This document shows, in pieces, positions 44,954 to 52,579 of a stretch of DNA of 64,000 bases. This DNA comes from Lachnospiraceae bacterium (GTDB lineage: Bacteria; Bacillota; Clostridia; Lachnospirales; Lachnospiraceae): positions 1 through 64,000 of the forward strand of contig JAFWWB010000049.1 of NCBI GenBank assembly GCA_017518185.1, written 5' to 3'. The notes under the pieces are model-generated. The model made no database searches. It was not told the origin of the DNA and was given only the letters and a program-made list of their open reading frames with translations. Position numbers and translations under genes: made by a program. Position 1 is the stretch's first letter. Each line of letters starts with the position of its first letter.

Positions 44954-46194
44954 TCCTGTTTTTCCGTTATCCCTGCCGTCATCTCATCAAGCAGTTCCTG
45001 GAGATCCCTTCCATCGGCATTTCCGCCGGAGATGGTGATCCCGAATATCTGTGAAGCGCTCCAGAAGGGATCCGCCACATTCTGCGCATAACCGAACTCC
45101 GACTGCTCTGTCAGTGCCGCCACCGCAGGCGCCGCCTGTACCTCTTCACGCTGCGCTGCATTCAGGTTGACCGGACAGTCCCCTATCTTTTTGAAACGCT
45201 TAAGCTGGGCCTCTTCCGAAGTGAGATACTCTGCCGCCTTTACCGCCCATTCCGGAGAAGATGTATTGGCATTTACCCCCATGAGCTTGTAGCCCATGAA
45301 GCTGGCCATCTGTACCTCGTCTCCGTTAATGGTACAGACAGGAAGTTTTGCGGCCGAATAGGCCCTTCCCCAGGCTGATGATACTTTTTCCGCATTCCAG
45401 GCCCCGTTTATGCCGGCAATGACTTCACCGGATGCCACGGCCTCCTGGAAGCCCTCGTCGCCCAGATCCTTAAAGCCCGGATCCGTGGCCATCTTAAGCA
45501 TGCACTCAGTCACCATGACGCCTGTATAAGGCATATCCGTGCTGTTCCAGTTGCATATGTTGCAGTCTTCTTCAGGGGATCTCTCCATCGTCAGACCGGC
45601 CCCTTTAAAGAAGGAATAGATATACCAGCCGCTGCCCAGATCCATGGTGAAATACTTACCGTTATCCCGGGCCACCTCAAGTATCCGGTCCAGACTCTTA
45701 ACATCCTCTTCCGTAAGATAATCGCGGTTATAATACAGAAAATATCCGTTGCCGGCACTCATGGGGCAGGCCATAAGCTTTCCGTCCCTCATGGCAACCC
45801 GCGCCGCTCCGGAATCAGGACCGCCTACACTGTCGATGATGGCGTCTTTATCTTCGCTTATCTCCAGTAAGGCTCCGGCCATATACAGCTCCTGCAGCTG
45901 GTCATCCGGAAAACAGAAGATGTCCGCCGCAGCCTTCGGATCCGCCAGCACCGTGGTCTTGCAGGTATCCTCTTCCTCTACGCTGACGGTATATTCCAGC
46001 TTCACCTCATCCTTGTGAAGCTGTTTGAATTCTTCCATGGATTCAATGACCAGCCCCCGGCTCGCGCCGGAAGCCCAGACCGAAAGCTTTACCTCCGGAA
46101 GCTCTGCCTCTGTCTCCTTCCCGTTCCCGCATCCGGCAAGAACGAGGATAGAGGCTGCAGCCAGCAGTTCTATAAATCTTTTACGCAAGCTCAT
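44950..46194 (-). CDS. Extracellular solute-binding lipoprotein
   Basis: This 414-residue protein has a lipoprotein signal (ELLAAASILVLAGC, Cys near residue 22) and a family 1 (maltose-type) binding-protein fold. Typical motifs include KLSVWASG, AAADIFCFPDDQLQELYMAGALLEI and AVKAAEYLTSEEAQ near the end. It would bind a carbohydrate or similar ligand outside the membrane. No ABC permease or ATPase gene is nearby. Its stop overlaps the ATG of the EAL phosphodiesterase, and it may serve as the sensor subunit rather than in import. Confidence 0.9.
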   Translation of the reverse strand: MSLRKRFIELLAAASILVLAGCGNGKETEAELPEVKLSVWASGASRGLVIESMEEFKQLHKDEVKLEYTVSVEEEDTCKTTVLADPKAAADIFCFPDDQLQELYMAGALLEISEDKDAIIDSVGGPDSGAARVAMRDGKLMACPMSAGNGYFLYYNRDYLTEEDVKSLDRILEVARDNGKYFTMDLGSGWYIYSFFKGAGLTMERSPEEDCNICNWNSTDMPYTGVMVTECMLKMATDPGFKDLGDEGFQEAVASGEVIAGINGAWNAEKVSSAWGRAYSAAKLPVCTINGDEVQMASFMGYKLMGVNANTSSPEWAVKAAEYLTSEEAQLKRFKKIGDCPVNLNAAQREEVQAAPAVAALTEQSEFGYAQNVADPFWSASQIFGITISGGNADGRDLQELLDEMTAGITEKQD

Positions 46195-46969
46195 CCCTGT
46201 CCCTCCTGTGTGAGAACAGCCATTTCCACATCTCCATGTCCTTTCCGGCCGGCACCCAGCTGCAATGGGCGTGAAGACCGTAACGGCGCATCATTTCTCC
46301 GGGTTCAAAAGAAGTGAGATGTATATCCTCTGCCCCGAGAGCCTTAAGTCTTTCATACAATGCCGCGGATCCCAGATATTCCTCTTTCCACATTCCTCTG
46401 TGTATGCCGCTGTTCACTATCATATCGTCATCGGCATGGTATAGCCAGAGAGGGATTTTCTTAAGCTCCTCCAGCCCTTCGGTCCCTGTGGAACCGCAGA
46501 TAAGGACCGCGGCGGCGTAAAACCCCGGATATTTCTTCAGAAGCTCGAATGCCCCTATGGCACCCGCGCTGTAACCGTATATATAGATCCTGTCCCTGTC
46601 GGCATTTTCATGTCTGCGGAGATGATCCCCTACCAGGGACTGCAGCCACCGGCCCGTATTCCCGGCAGCCCAGTGCGTTCCGTTGTCATACTGGGGCGCC
46701 AGGATATGGCAGGGTTCTTTCTTCTGCCATGCCGGATCCGCGAATATCGTACCGATATCATGCATGGAAAGCTGCTGCAGATTATCCCTGCCGGTGACAT
46801 CCGCGCCATGGAGAAAAAGCACCACCGGCACCTTTTCACCTGTCTTTGCCTCAAAATACCTGTAGGGCATTTCTATGCCGTTAAACTCATAAGAAGCAGC
46901 TTCAAAGCTCCTGCAGCGCACTGCGTTCTCCGCCGATGGCTTGTCCCAGTCTTTGATGCCGCTCCACAT
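46181..46969 (-). CDS. Alpha/beta-hydrolase (esterase, phospholipase/carboxylesterase-like)
   Basis: This 262-residue protein has the oxyanion strand VPVVLFLHGADVTGRDN, nucleophile elbow YIYGYSAGAIGAFE (Ser about 145), acid loop YHADDDMIV (about 195) and the His near GLHAHCSW (about 238). No signal peptide is seen, so it is cytoplasmic. It resembles the esterase D/peptidase-like hydrolases. Its substrate is unknown. It lies four bases from the aminotransferase gene and overlaps the binding protein by 14. Confidence 0.85.
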   Translation of the reverse strand: MWSGIKDWDKPSAENAVRCRSFEAASYEFNGIEMPYRYFEAKTGEKVPVVLFLHGADVTGRDNLQQLSMHDIGTIFADPAWQKKEPCHILAPQYDNGTHWAAGNTGRWLQSLVGDHLRRHENADRDRIYIYGYSAGAIGAFELLKKYPGFYAAAVLICGSTGTEGLEELKKIPLWLYHADDDMIVNSGIHRGMWKEEYLGSAALYERLKALGAEDIHLTSFEPGEMMRRYGLHAHCSWVPAGKDMEMWKWLFSHRRDRDELA

Positions 46970-46972
46970 AGT

Positions 46973-48142
46973 TTACGCCTTATTTCTGAGTTTTCCGAGG
47001 AAGCTCTCCATCCTGTCCATGGCGGCACGCAGATTGTCTATTGAATATGCATAGGAGATCCTCAGGAATCCTTCACCGCAGTCTCCGAAAGCGGTGCCCG
47101 GCACCACTGCCACATGCTCCTCTTCCACAAAGCGCATGGCAAAGTCCTCCGAGCTCATGCCGAATTCCTTTATGCATGGAAATACATAAAATGCACCATA
47201 GGGCTCAAAGCACTTAAGCCCCATATTCCTGAAGCGTTCCATAAGGAAACGCCTGCGCTGGTCATAGGCCTCCCTCATTTCGGCCACATCCTTATCACCG
47301 TTCTTAAGCGCCTCCACTGCAGCGTACTGGCTGGTAGTGGGCGCGCACATGATGGCGAACTGGTGTATCTTCAGCATCTGCTTAAGTATGATCTCGGGAG
47401 CGCAGGCATAGCCCAGTCTCCAGCCCGTCATGGCATAGGCCTTGGAAAAGCCGTTTATAAGCACCGTTCTCTCCCTCATCCCGGGTATCTGTGTTATGGA
47501 AACATGATCTCCCTTGTAGGAAAGCTCGGAATAGATCTCATCGGAAAGCACGTAAAGATCGTGCTTCTTTACCACCTCTGCAACTGCTTCCAGATCGGAG
47601 CGCTCCATGATCGCGCCGGTAGGATTGTTGGGAAAAGGCAGTATGAGGAGCTTGGTCTTCTCCGTTACAGCGGCTTCAACCTGTGCCGCCGTAAGACGGA
47701 ATTCATCCTCGTTCTTCAGCTCTATTATCACTGGTTTCCCCCCTGCCAGCACGCAGCAGGGCTCATAGGAAACATAAGAAGGCTGGGGTATCAGCACCTC
47801 GTCACCGGGATCCAGCATGGCGCGCATGGCCACGTCTATACCCTCGGAACCGCCCACCGTCACCATGATCTCGTTCTTCGCGTCGTACTCCACGCCTATG
47901 CGGCGTTTAAGATAGGCCGCTATCTCCTCACGGAGCTCTATAAGTCCCGTATTCGAGGTGTAGAAGGTCCTGCCTCTTTCCAGGGAATAGATACCCTCAT
48001 CCCTTATATGCCAGGGGGTATCGAAATCGGGCTCACCTACACCCAGTGAGATCACGTCCTCCATCTCGCTGGCTATATCGAAGAACTTTCTTATGCCTGA
48101 GGGCTTGATGCCCTTTATTACTTTAGATAAGGGATCCCTCAT
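46973..48142 (-). CDS. Class I/II PLP aminotransferase
   Basis: This 389-residue aspartate-aminotransferase-superfamily enzyme shows substrate-binding SLGVGEPDFDTPWHI, PFPNNPTGAIM, cofactor Asp/Tyr in LYVLSDEIYSELSY, the Lys of NGFSKAYAMTGWRLGY (about 235) and carboxylate Arg in FLRISYAYS. It probably transaminates aromatic or branched amino acids. Its translational overlap with an Lrp/AsnC gene is the usual arrangement for a pathway-specific regulator. Confidence 0.93.
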   Translation of the reverse strand: MRDPLSKVIKGIKPSGIRKFFDIASEMEDVISLGVGEPDFDTPWHIRDEGIYSLERGRTFYTSNTGLIELREEIAAYLKRRIGVEYDAKNEIMVTVGGSEGIDVAMRAMLDPGDEVLIPQPSYVSYEPCCVLAGGKPVIIELKNEDEFRLTAAQVEAAVTEKTKLLILPFPNNPTGAIMERSDLEAVAEVVKKHDLYVLSDEIYSELSYKGDHVSITQIPGMRERTVLINGFSKAYAMTGWRLGYACAPEIILKQMLKIHQFAIMCAPTTSQYAAVEALKNGDKDVAEMREAYDQRRRFLMERFRNMGLKCFEPYGAFYVFPCIKEFGMSSEDFAMRFVEEEHVAVVPGTAFGDCGEGFLRISYAYSIDNLRAAMDRMESFLGKLRNKA

Positions 48143-48624
48143 GGCGTGATCACCTGCCTTTCATCCTTCGGCTTCTTGGCCATTATCGTTCCGTGATCCT
48201 TGTACTTCTTGAGTATGAAATGGGTAGCCGTGCTGAGAACGCTGTCAAGAGTGGAAAGCTTGTCGGATACGAAGGCCGAGACCTCCTTTATGGACTTGCC
48301 TTCCAGAGTCACCAGCAGGTCGTAGCCTCCGCTTATGAGATATACGCTCTTGACCTCGGGATAATTGTAGATGCGCTCGGCTATGCGGTCGAAGCCCTGG
48401 CCCCTCTGCAGGGTGGCCCTTACCTCGATGAGCGCCGTAACACTCTCGAGCTCGGTCTTCTCCCAGTCGATCATGGTGTGGTAGCCGCAGATCACACCTT
48501 CCTCTTCCATCTTCTGAAGCTCGTTCAGAACTTCTTCATCGGTAGAACCGAGGCGTACCGCCAGTTCGTGCAGATCCGCACGGGCGTCCTTTTCGATATT
48601 TCTCAGTATCTGTTCTCTTAACAT
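48139..48624 (-). CDS. Lrp/AsnC family transcriptional regulator
   Basis: This 161-residue protein has an N-terminal helix-turn-helix (LHELAVRLGSTDEEVLNELQKM) and a C-terminal RAM domain (VTALIEVRATLQ...VYLISGGYDLLVTLEG) that binds an amino acid effector. It overlaps the aminotransferase start by four bases and most likely controls that gene. The length is standard for the family. Confidence 0.93.
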   Translation of the reverse strand: MLREQILRNIEKDARADLHELAVRLGSTDEEVLNELQKMEEEGVICGYHTMIDWEKTELESVTALIEVRATLQRGQGFDRIAERIYNYPEVKSVYLISGGYDLLVTLEGKSIKEVSAFVSDKLSTLDSVLSTATHFILKKYKDHGTIMAKKPKDERQVITP

Positions 48625-48706
48625 GATTTATCCCTCCGTTCCTGGGCATGAGGTGGCTCCGAAGGAGCCGGAGTCCTGATGCCGGTTTTCGTTTACATTG
48701 TATTCT

Positions 48707-49213
48707 TTACGAAAGATTTTCCGGTTTTGTGAGAAACCTCTCTATCCCATCATATATGAGCAGGCGCTTCGCATCTGCTGCCGTATGCCCGCAGAGTGCC
48801 GTTGCATGTCCTTCTGCCTTAAGCTCCTCTGCAAGGGTATCGCCTCCGTGAGAAAATATCACGAAAGTGCCCCTGCTCTCCAGCGTGTAGGGATCCCTGC
48901 CAAGAAGCTCACAGAGCTCCACTGTTTCCTGAAGCAGCGGTATCTCCTTTAGCCTGAGCCGCATGCCGCAGCCCGCTTTCCCGCATATATCCCACAGCGC
49001 CGCGTTCACGCCGCCGTTTCCGGCTTCAAGGCTTAGCGCGTCCTCCGGGATAAGGGTGCGGAGTGCGGCGGCTGCCGTATTTCCTTCCTCAAACATCCTT
49101 TCCATACGCTTCACATAAGACGGCGGGAAGGATTCCCCTGCCTTTACGGCATTCTCCCTGAAAAGCTTAAGACTGCCGGATAAACCCGCATATCCCGCGA
49201 TGACTATATCCAT
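48707..49213 (-). CDS. AIR synthase C-terminal/HypE-like protein
   Basis: This 168-residue protein resembles the C-terminal domain of AIR-synthase and HypE/ThiL-type enzymes: SLEAGNGGVNAALWDI, LKEIPLLQETVELCELLGRDPYTLESRG and GTFVIFSHGGDTLAEEL. The N-terminal ATP-binding half with its Asp residues is missing, so an enzymatic role alone is unlikely. It may be a stand-alone binding module or a shortened paralogue. It follows the VanW gene after six bases. Confidence 0.75.
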   Translation of the reverse strand: MDIVIAGYAGLSGSLKLFRENAVKAGESFPPSYVKRMERMFEEGNTAAAALRTLIPEDALSLEAGNGGVNAALWDICGKAGCGMRLRLKEIPLLQETVELCELLGRDPYTLESRGTFVIFSHGGDTLAEELKAEGHATALCGHTAADAKRLLIYDGIERFLTKPENLS

Positions 49214-49219
49214 CCCTGA

Positions 49220-50848
49220 TCAGGGTGCTGCCGCATCGCCCGAAGGCTCCGTCACCACCTGGGGTGCCTCTGAACCCTGCTGCTGGGCCTGTGCCGCCAG
49301 CTCAGCCGCTGCCGCCGCATGAGCCTGTATCTGCGCTATGGCAGCCTTGCACTCATCGATGCTGCCGGTATCTATCGCAGACTGCATCCTCTGGGCGTAA
49401 AGCGGTTCGGGTGACGCAATGCCCACCACGGCAGTCCGGGGCGTCATGTTGTATTTGCTCTCGTTGACTACTTCACGGCCCACTTCCGTGCCGTTCTCAT
49501 AGGTTATCTTCCAAAGCTTGGCCGTGTATCCAATGTGGGCGCTCTGAACGCTCATGTAGCCCACCACCTGGCCCGCATCTGGAATGATCCTGTCTGCAGG
49601 AGGCTGGGTCTCGGAGATGATCTCGCTCTTGAACTCCACCGTATGCCCCGGATCCCTGGTCTCCACGCCGTAGATATTGAAGGTGATCTTCTTATCCTGG
49701 GTGTAGCCTTCTATATAGATGGGATGCTCCGTGTTATTCACGAAACGGAAATCCTTGCCTGCAGATTCCGCGATGGCGGCGTCGGCAGACTTGTCAACAT
49801 AGCTGACGATAAGTGAATGGTTATGCCTTTCGGTGACCTGGAGCTCTGCCCTGAGCACCGCATTATAAAGAGTAGAGGAAACCTGGCAGATACCGCCGCC
49901 GAGGCTCTCCACCACCTGGCCGTTCAGATAGGAACCCGCCAGATAATAACCGTTCTCCGTAGAGATGGGACGCACTGCCTCGTAGGCGGAGAACTCCTCT
50001 CCGGGATAGAGCACCGTGCCGTTGATCAGCCTGCAGCCGTTGGACACGTTGGCGCTGCGGCTGCTGCCCGAAGATGAAAAGCTGGTGGTAAAGCTGCCCA
50101 GCAGATCCTTCACCAGATAAAGCTCTTCGGTCTGGCCCTGGGGAAGCAGTTCCTCCATGGGCAGTTCTATGCGGGTCTGGCCCGTGGTAAGCTTGTCATA
50201 TAAGGTATTCTCAAGTATTGCCGTGGATTCGGAGATGTTTATCCCCTCGCCGGGCTGGCCTTCGATGACCTTGAACTCCCCGTCCTCACGGGTCAGGGTG
50301 GCGTTCTCCATGGGAGTGTCATAGATGCTGCACTTGTCCGTAAGCAGCTTCATGACCTTTTCCTTGTCGCAGGAAAGCTCAAGCGGATATTCCAGGCCGG
50401 CGGAAGCAATATCCCTGGAGAGCTTGTAACGCTCCACCACGTCGCCGCCCTCGCCCAGGGCGCTCATGCCTTCCAGTACATCGCTGTTGGCCCAGTAGGG
50501 TCCCAGCTCCCTTACCTTTACCTTAACCTCATTTCCGCTGGCAGCCACCAGGGTGAGTTCGTTATCATAAAGGCTTTCCAGATAGCTGTTCACAGCCTCT
50601 TCCGCGGCCTCCGGGGTCATTCCTGAAATGTCCACGGGGCCGATACGCATGCCTTCAAAAGCGGTAGACCTGGCGCCTATGGCCGGCTCTTCCGCTTCCT
50701 CTATCTCCCCGCTGACACCGGGAAGAAAGACAACACGCCTGTCCGTTTTTACGGCCACCGCCTTATTGTCCATGGAATACCATATTACAAGTCCTGCACC
50801 GATAGCGCAGAGCAGGAACAGGAGTACCAGTCCTTTCCCTTTTTTCAT
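49220..50848 (-). CDS. VanW family protein with peptidoglycan-binding-like domains
   Basis: This 542-residue protein has an N-terminal membrane anchor (GLVLLFLLCAIGAGLVIWYS), two PG_binding_4-type domains (about 65-250) and a VanW domain (about 255-400; LGGGICQVSSTLYNAVL and ERHNHSLIVSYVD). A Gln/Ala-rich tail follows. Such proteins are common cell-wall-associated proteins in Clostridia, and only some occur with vancomycin-resistance genes. None of those are present here, so a general wall function is likely. AAGGGAGG precedes the ATG. Confidence 0.92.
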   Translation of the reverse strand: MKKGKGLVLLFLLCAIGAGLVIWYSMDNKAVAVKTDRRVVFLPGVSGEIEEAEEPAIGARSTAFEGMRIGPVDISGMTPEAAEEAVNSYLESLYDNELTLVAASGNEVKVKVRELGPYWANSDVLEGMSALGEGGDVVERYKLSRDIASAGLEYPLELSCDKEKVMKLLTDKCSIYDTPMENATLTREDGEFKVIEGQPGEGINISESTAILENTLYDKLTTGQTRIELPMEELLPQGQTEELYLVKDLLGSFTTSFSSSGSSRSANVSNGCRLINGTVLYPGEEFSAYEAVRPISTENGYYLAGSYLNGQVVESLGGGICQVSSTLYNAVLRAELQVTERHNHSLIVSYVDKSADAAIAESAGKDFRFVNNTEHPIYIEGYTQDKKITFNIYGVETRDPGHTVEFKSEIISETQPPADRIIPDAGQVVGYMSVQSAHIGYTAKLWKITYENGTEVGREVVNESKYNMTPRTAVVGIASPEPLYAQRMQSAIDTGSIDECKAAIAQIQAHAAAAAELAAQAQQQGSEAPQVVTEPSGDAAAP

Positions 50849-50888
50849 CTTATGCCTCCCTTGCGTTTTAGACGCTTATAGTTTACTA

Positions 50889-50993
50889 TTATAACGCTAA
50901 TGCCGCTGCTATCGTGGGCAGTATCATTGCAAGCGTCAGTATTACGATCACTATGGTGGTAAACACCTTGCGTTTTTTACCGTTATTAAACAT
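50889..50993 (-). CDS. 34-residue single-pass membrane peptide
   Basis: ATG at 50993 to TAA at 50889 encodes MFNNGKKRKVFTTIVIV followed by a hydrophobic stretch ending in LAL. A basic N-terminus and one predicted membrane helix form almost the whole protein. GAGG lies eight bases before the ATG, and a near-consensus promoter precedes it. It is 40 bases upstream of the vanW-type gene and probably co-transcribed. No family is claimed. Small DUF4044-like membrane peptides have similar shape. Confidence 0.7.
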   Translation of the reverse strand: MFNNGKKRKVFTTIVIVILTLAMILPTIAAALAL

Positions 50994-51026
50994 CGTATAC
51001 ACCTCTATCATTTACCTGGCGGAGTG

Positions 51027-51055
51027 ATTATATATGTTCCTTCCTGTTTTATCAA
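51027..51055 (-). promoter_or_regulatory. Promoter of the 34-residue peptide and vanW genes
   Basis: TTGATA (51050-51055), 17 nt, TATAAT (51027-51032) on the minus strand. It overlaps the first codons of the divergent gene at 51034, so the two genes may compete for polymerase. Confidence 0.7.
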
Positions 51056-51660
51056 GTGTACTTATACTGGTCCTGGTCATCGCACTGGTCAACAAGCGGA
51101 ACCAGCGCCGCATCGACGACGGCATGAAGGCCTTCTGGGAGAAGGAACGCGCCGCCAATTCAGTAAGGCGCCAGAGCCTTGACGGTCTTGATTACATCAA
51201 TATCCCCGAAAGCTTTTTTTCTTTCCCCCGGGATGCTTCGGACCACGACTGTTCCGAGGCTGTCCGTATGCTGGAATCCCTCAGAGGGGAAAAGATCGTA
51301 AACCTGAGCGGCATAAGCAATACCGACCTGAAGCTGAAGTACGGTCCCGCAAACCTTCCGGACCTGAGCCGTTTCGATGAGAACTATACCTCCCTTGCCA
51401 GGTCGCTCCAGCTTTACGCCTCCTTCCTTGCGAAGAAGGGCTGCCGCGCCGAAGCCTGCGAGATCCTTGAGTTTGCCCTGGGCACCGATACCGATGTCAC
51501 GGCCTCATACCGCCTGCTCTGCTCACTCTATCTTGAGGCGGAAGATCAGGAAAAGGCTGAAAGCGTATTGGCCCGGGCAAAGCATCCGGGCCGTCTTGGC
51601 TTCTCATCTCTGGTCAGTGATCTGCAGGAGCTTATTGATCGAGCTGCATCGGAGAATTGA
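51034..51660 (+). CDS. Membrane-anchored TPR-like protein
   Basis: This 208-residue protein has one N-terminal membrane helix (VLSSVLILVLVIALV), a charged linker, and a C-terminal pair of TPR-like helices (about 120-205; LYASFLAKKGCRAEACEILEF and YLEAEDQEKAESVLARA). No specific family is recognised. GGAG lies nine bases before the ATG. It converges on the PfkB-type gene, and the two overlap by 29 bases at their 3' ends. Confidence 0.8.
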   Translation: MFLPVLSSVLILVLVIALVNKRNQRRIDDGMKAFWEKERAANSVRRQSLDGLDYINIPESFFSFPRDASDHDCSEAVRMLESLRGEKIVNLSGISNTDLKLKYGPANLPDLSRFDENYTSLARSLQLYASFLAKKGCRAEACEILEFALGTDTDVTASYRLLCSLYLEAEDQEKAESVLARAKHPGRLGFSSLVSDLQELIDRAASEN

Positions 51661-52567
51661 TCCCCCAGATCAGGTTATGCCACTGTTCAAGCTGTTCCAC
51701 CGTAAGGAAACCGGTGGATGTCCCCACATATCCTATCTTATATGATGCAAAGAGCAGTGCATCCTTGATGGCCAGCACGGAATCCCCCGTCTCCAGATAG
51801 AAGTGGAGGAAGCAGGCCAGCAGGGCATTTCCCGCGCCGGCGGTGTTCACCACCTCGTTGGTCTGCACCGTGTTGTAGTGCACCTTGAGCTGCTTCTTCT
51901 TATCGTAAAGTATAAGTCCCTTCGCCCCCTGTCCAAGGATTATGACTTCGGGATCGTACTTTTCTATGATGTCGTTCACAAAATCAAAAGGATCACCCGT
52001 TATGGTATCATCGCTGAAATACATTACGGAGGCCGCTTTCAGGAAGTCCTCGCTGTACTTTTCCTTATCTTCCCTGTATTCGTGTACGTTCACCGCAATA
52101 GGTTTTCCGTAACGCTCTGCCACCTTGATGAAGGGACGGCAGAAGTTTGCGTTGGACAGCACCACCATATCGCAGTAGGCGATGCCGGGTGCAACCATCG
52201 ACATATCATAACTTACGTCACGGAGATCCTTGATATCCTCAAAGATCTGCTGCTGTCTTTCCTTATCGCAGAGTATCACCTGCATGGGCAGATGGTCCAC
52301 CAGCGGCAGCATGTATTCAGTGGAGATGGTGACCCTGCTTCCGGGGGGATTGAACAGGCTCATATCCTGATTGCGTCCGACTATGGAATAGAGCTGCACA
52401 TTATCTCCCAGCCAGGTAAGGGCCAGTGCCTCATTATAGGCATCTCCGCCGGGAGCTATATGGATGGAATCCGGCACACTGGTCATGGGAACAAAATCCG
52501 CGGGAAGGTGTTCCACTTTTACGATTGTCTCGATCTGGGTAATGCCTGCCACTACAAAAGTACTCAT
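51632..52567 (-). CDS. PfkB-fold protein lacking the catalytic Asp
   Basis: This 311-residue protein has the ribokinase fold: N-terminal motif IAPGGDAYNEALALTWLG, a lid region, VIILGQGAKGLILYD and the anion-hole region NTAGAGNALLACF. In active PfkB kinases that motif is DTxGAGD, with the last Asp as catalytic base. Here both Asp positions are Asn. Sugar phosphorylation is therefore doubtful, and a binding or regulatory role is possible. Length is normal. GGAGGACAAAGGC precedes the ATG. Confidence 0.88.
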   Translation of the reverse strand: MSTFVVAGITQIETIVKVEHLPADFVPMTSVPDSIHIAPGGDAYNEALALTWLGDNVQLYSIVGRNQDMSLFNPPGSRVTISTEYMLPLVDHLPMQVILCDKERQQQIFEDIKDLRDVSYDMSMVAPGIAYCDMVVLSNANFCRPFIKVAERYGKPIAVNVHEYREDKEKYSEDFLKAASVMYFSDDTITGDPFDFVNDIIEKYDPEVIILGQGAKGLILYDKKKQLKVHYNTVQTNEVVNTAGAGNALLACFLHFYLETGDSVLAIKDALLFASYKIGYVGTSTGFLTVEQLEQWHNLIWGINSPMQLDQ

Positions 52568-52579
52568 GCCTTTGTCCTC

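Noticed and set aside
48655-48669. GGCTCC-GAA-GGAGCC hairpin as terminator
   Set aside because: No T-tract on either strand. It lies in the leader of the lrp gene and is too short to interpret.
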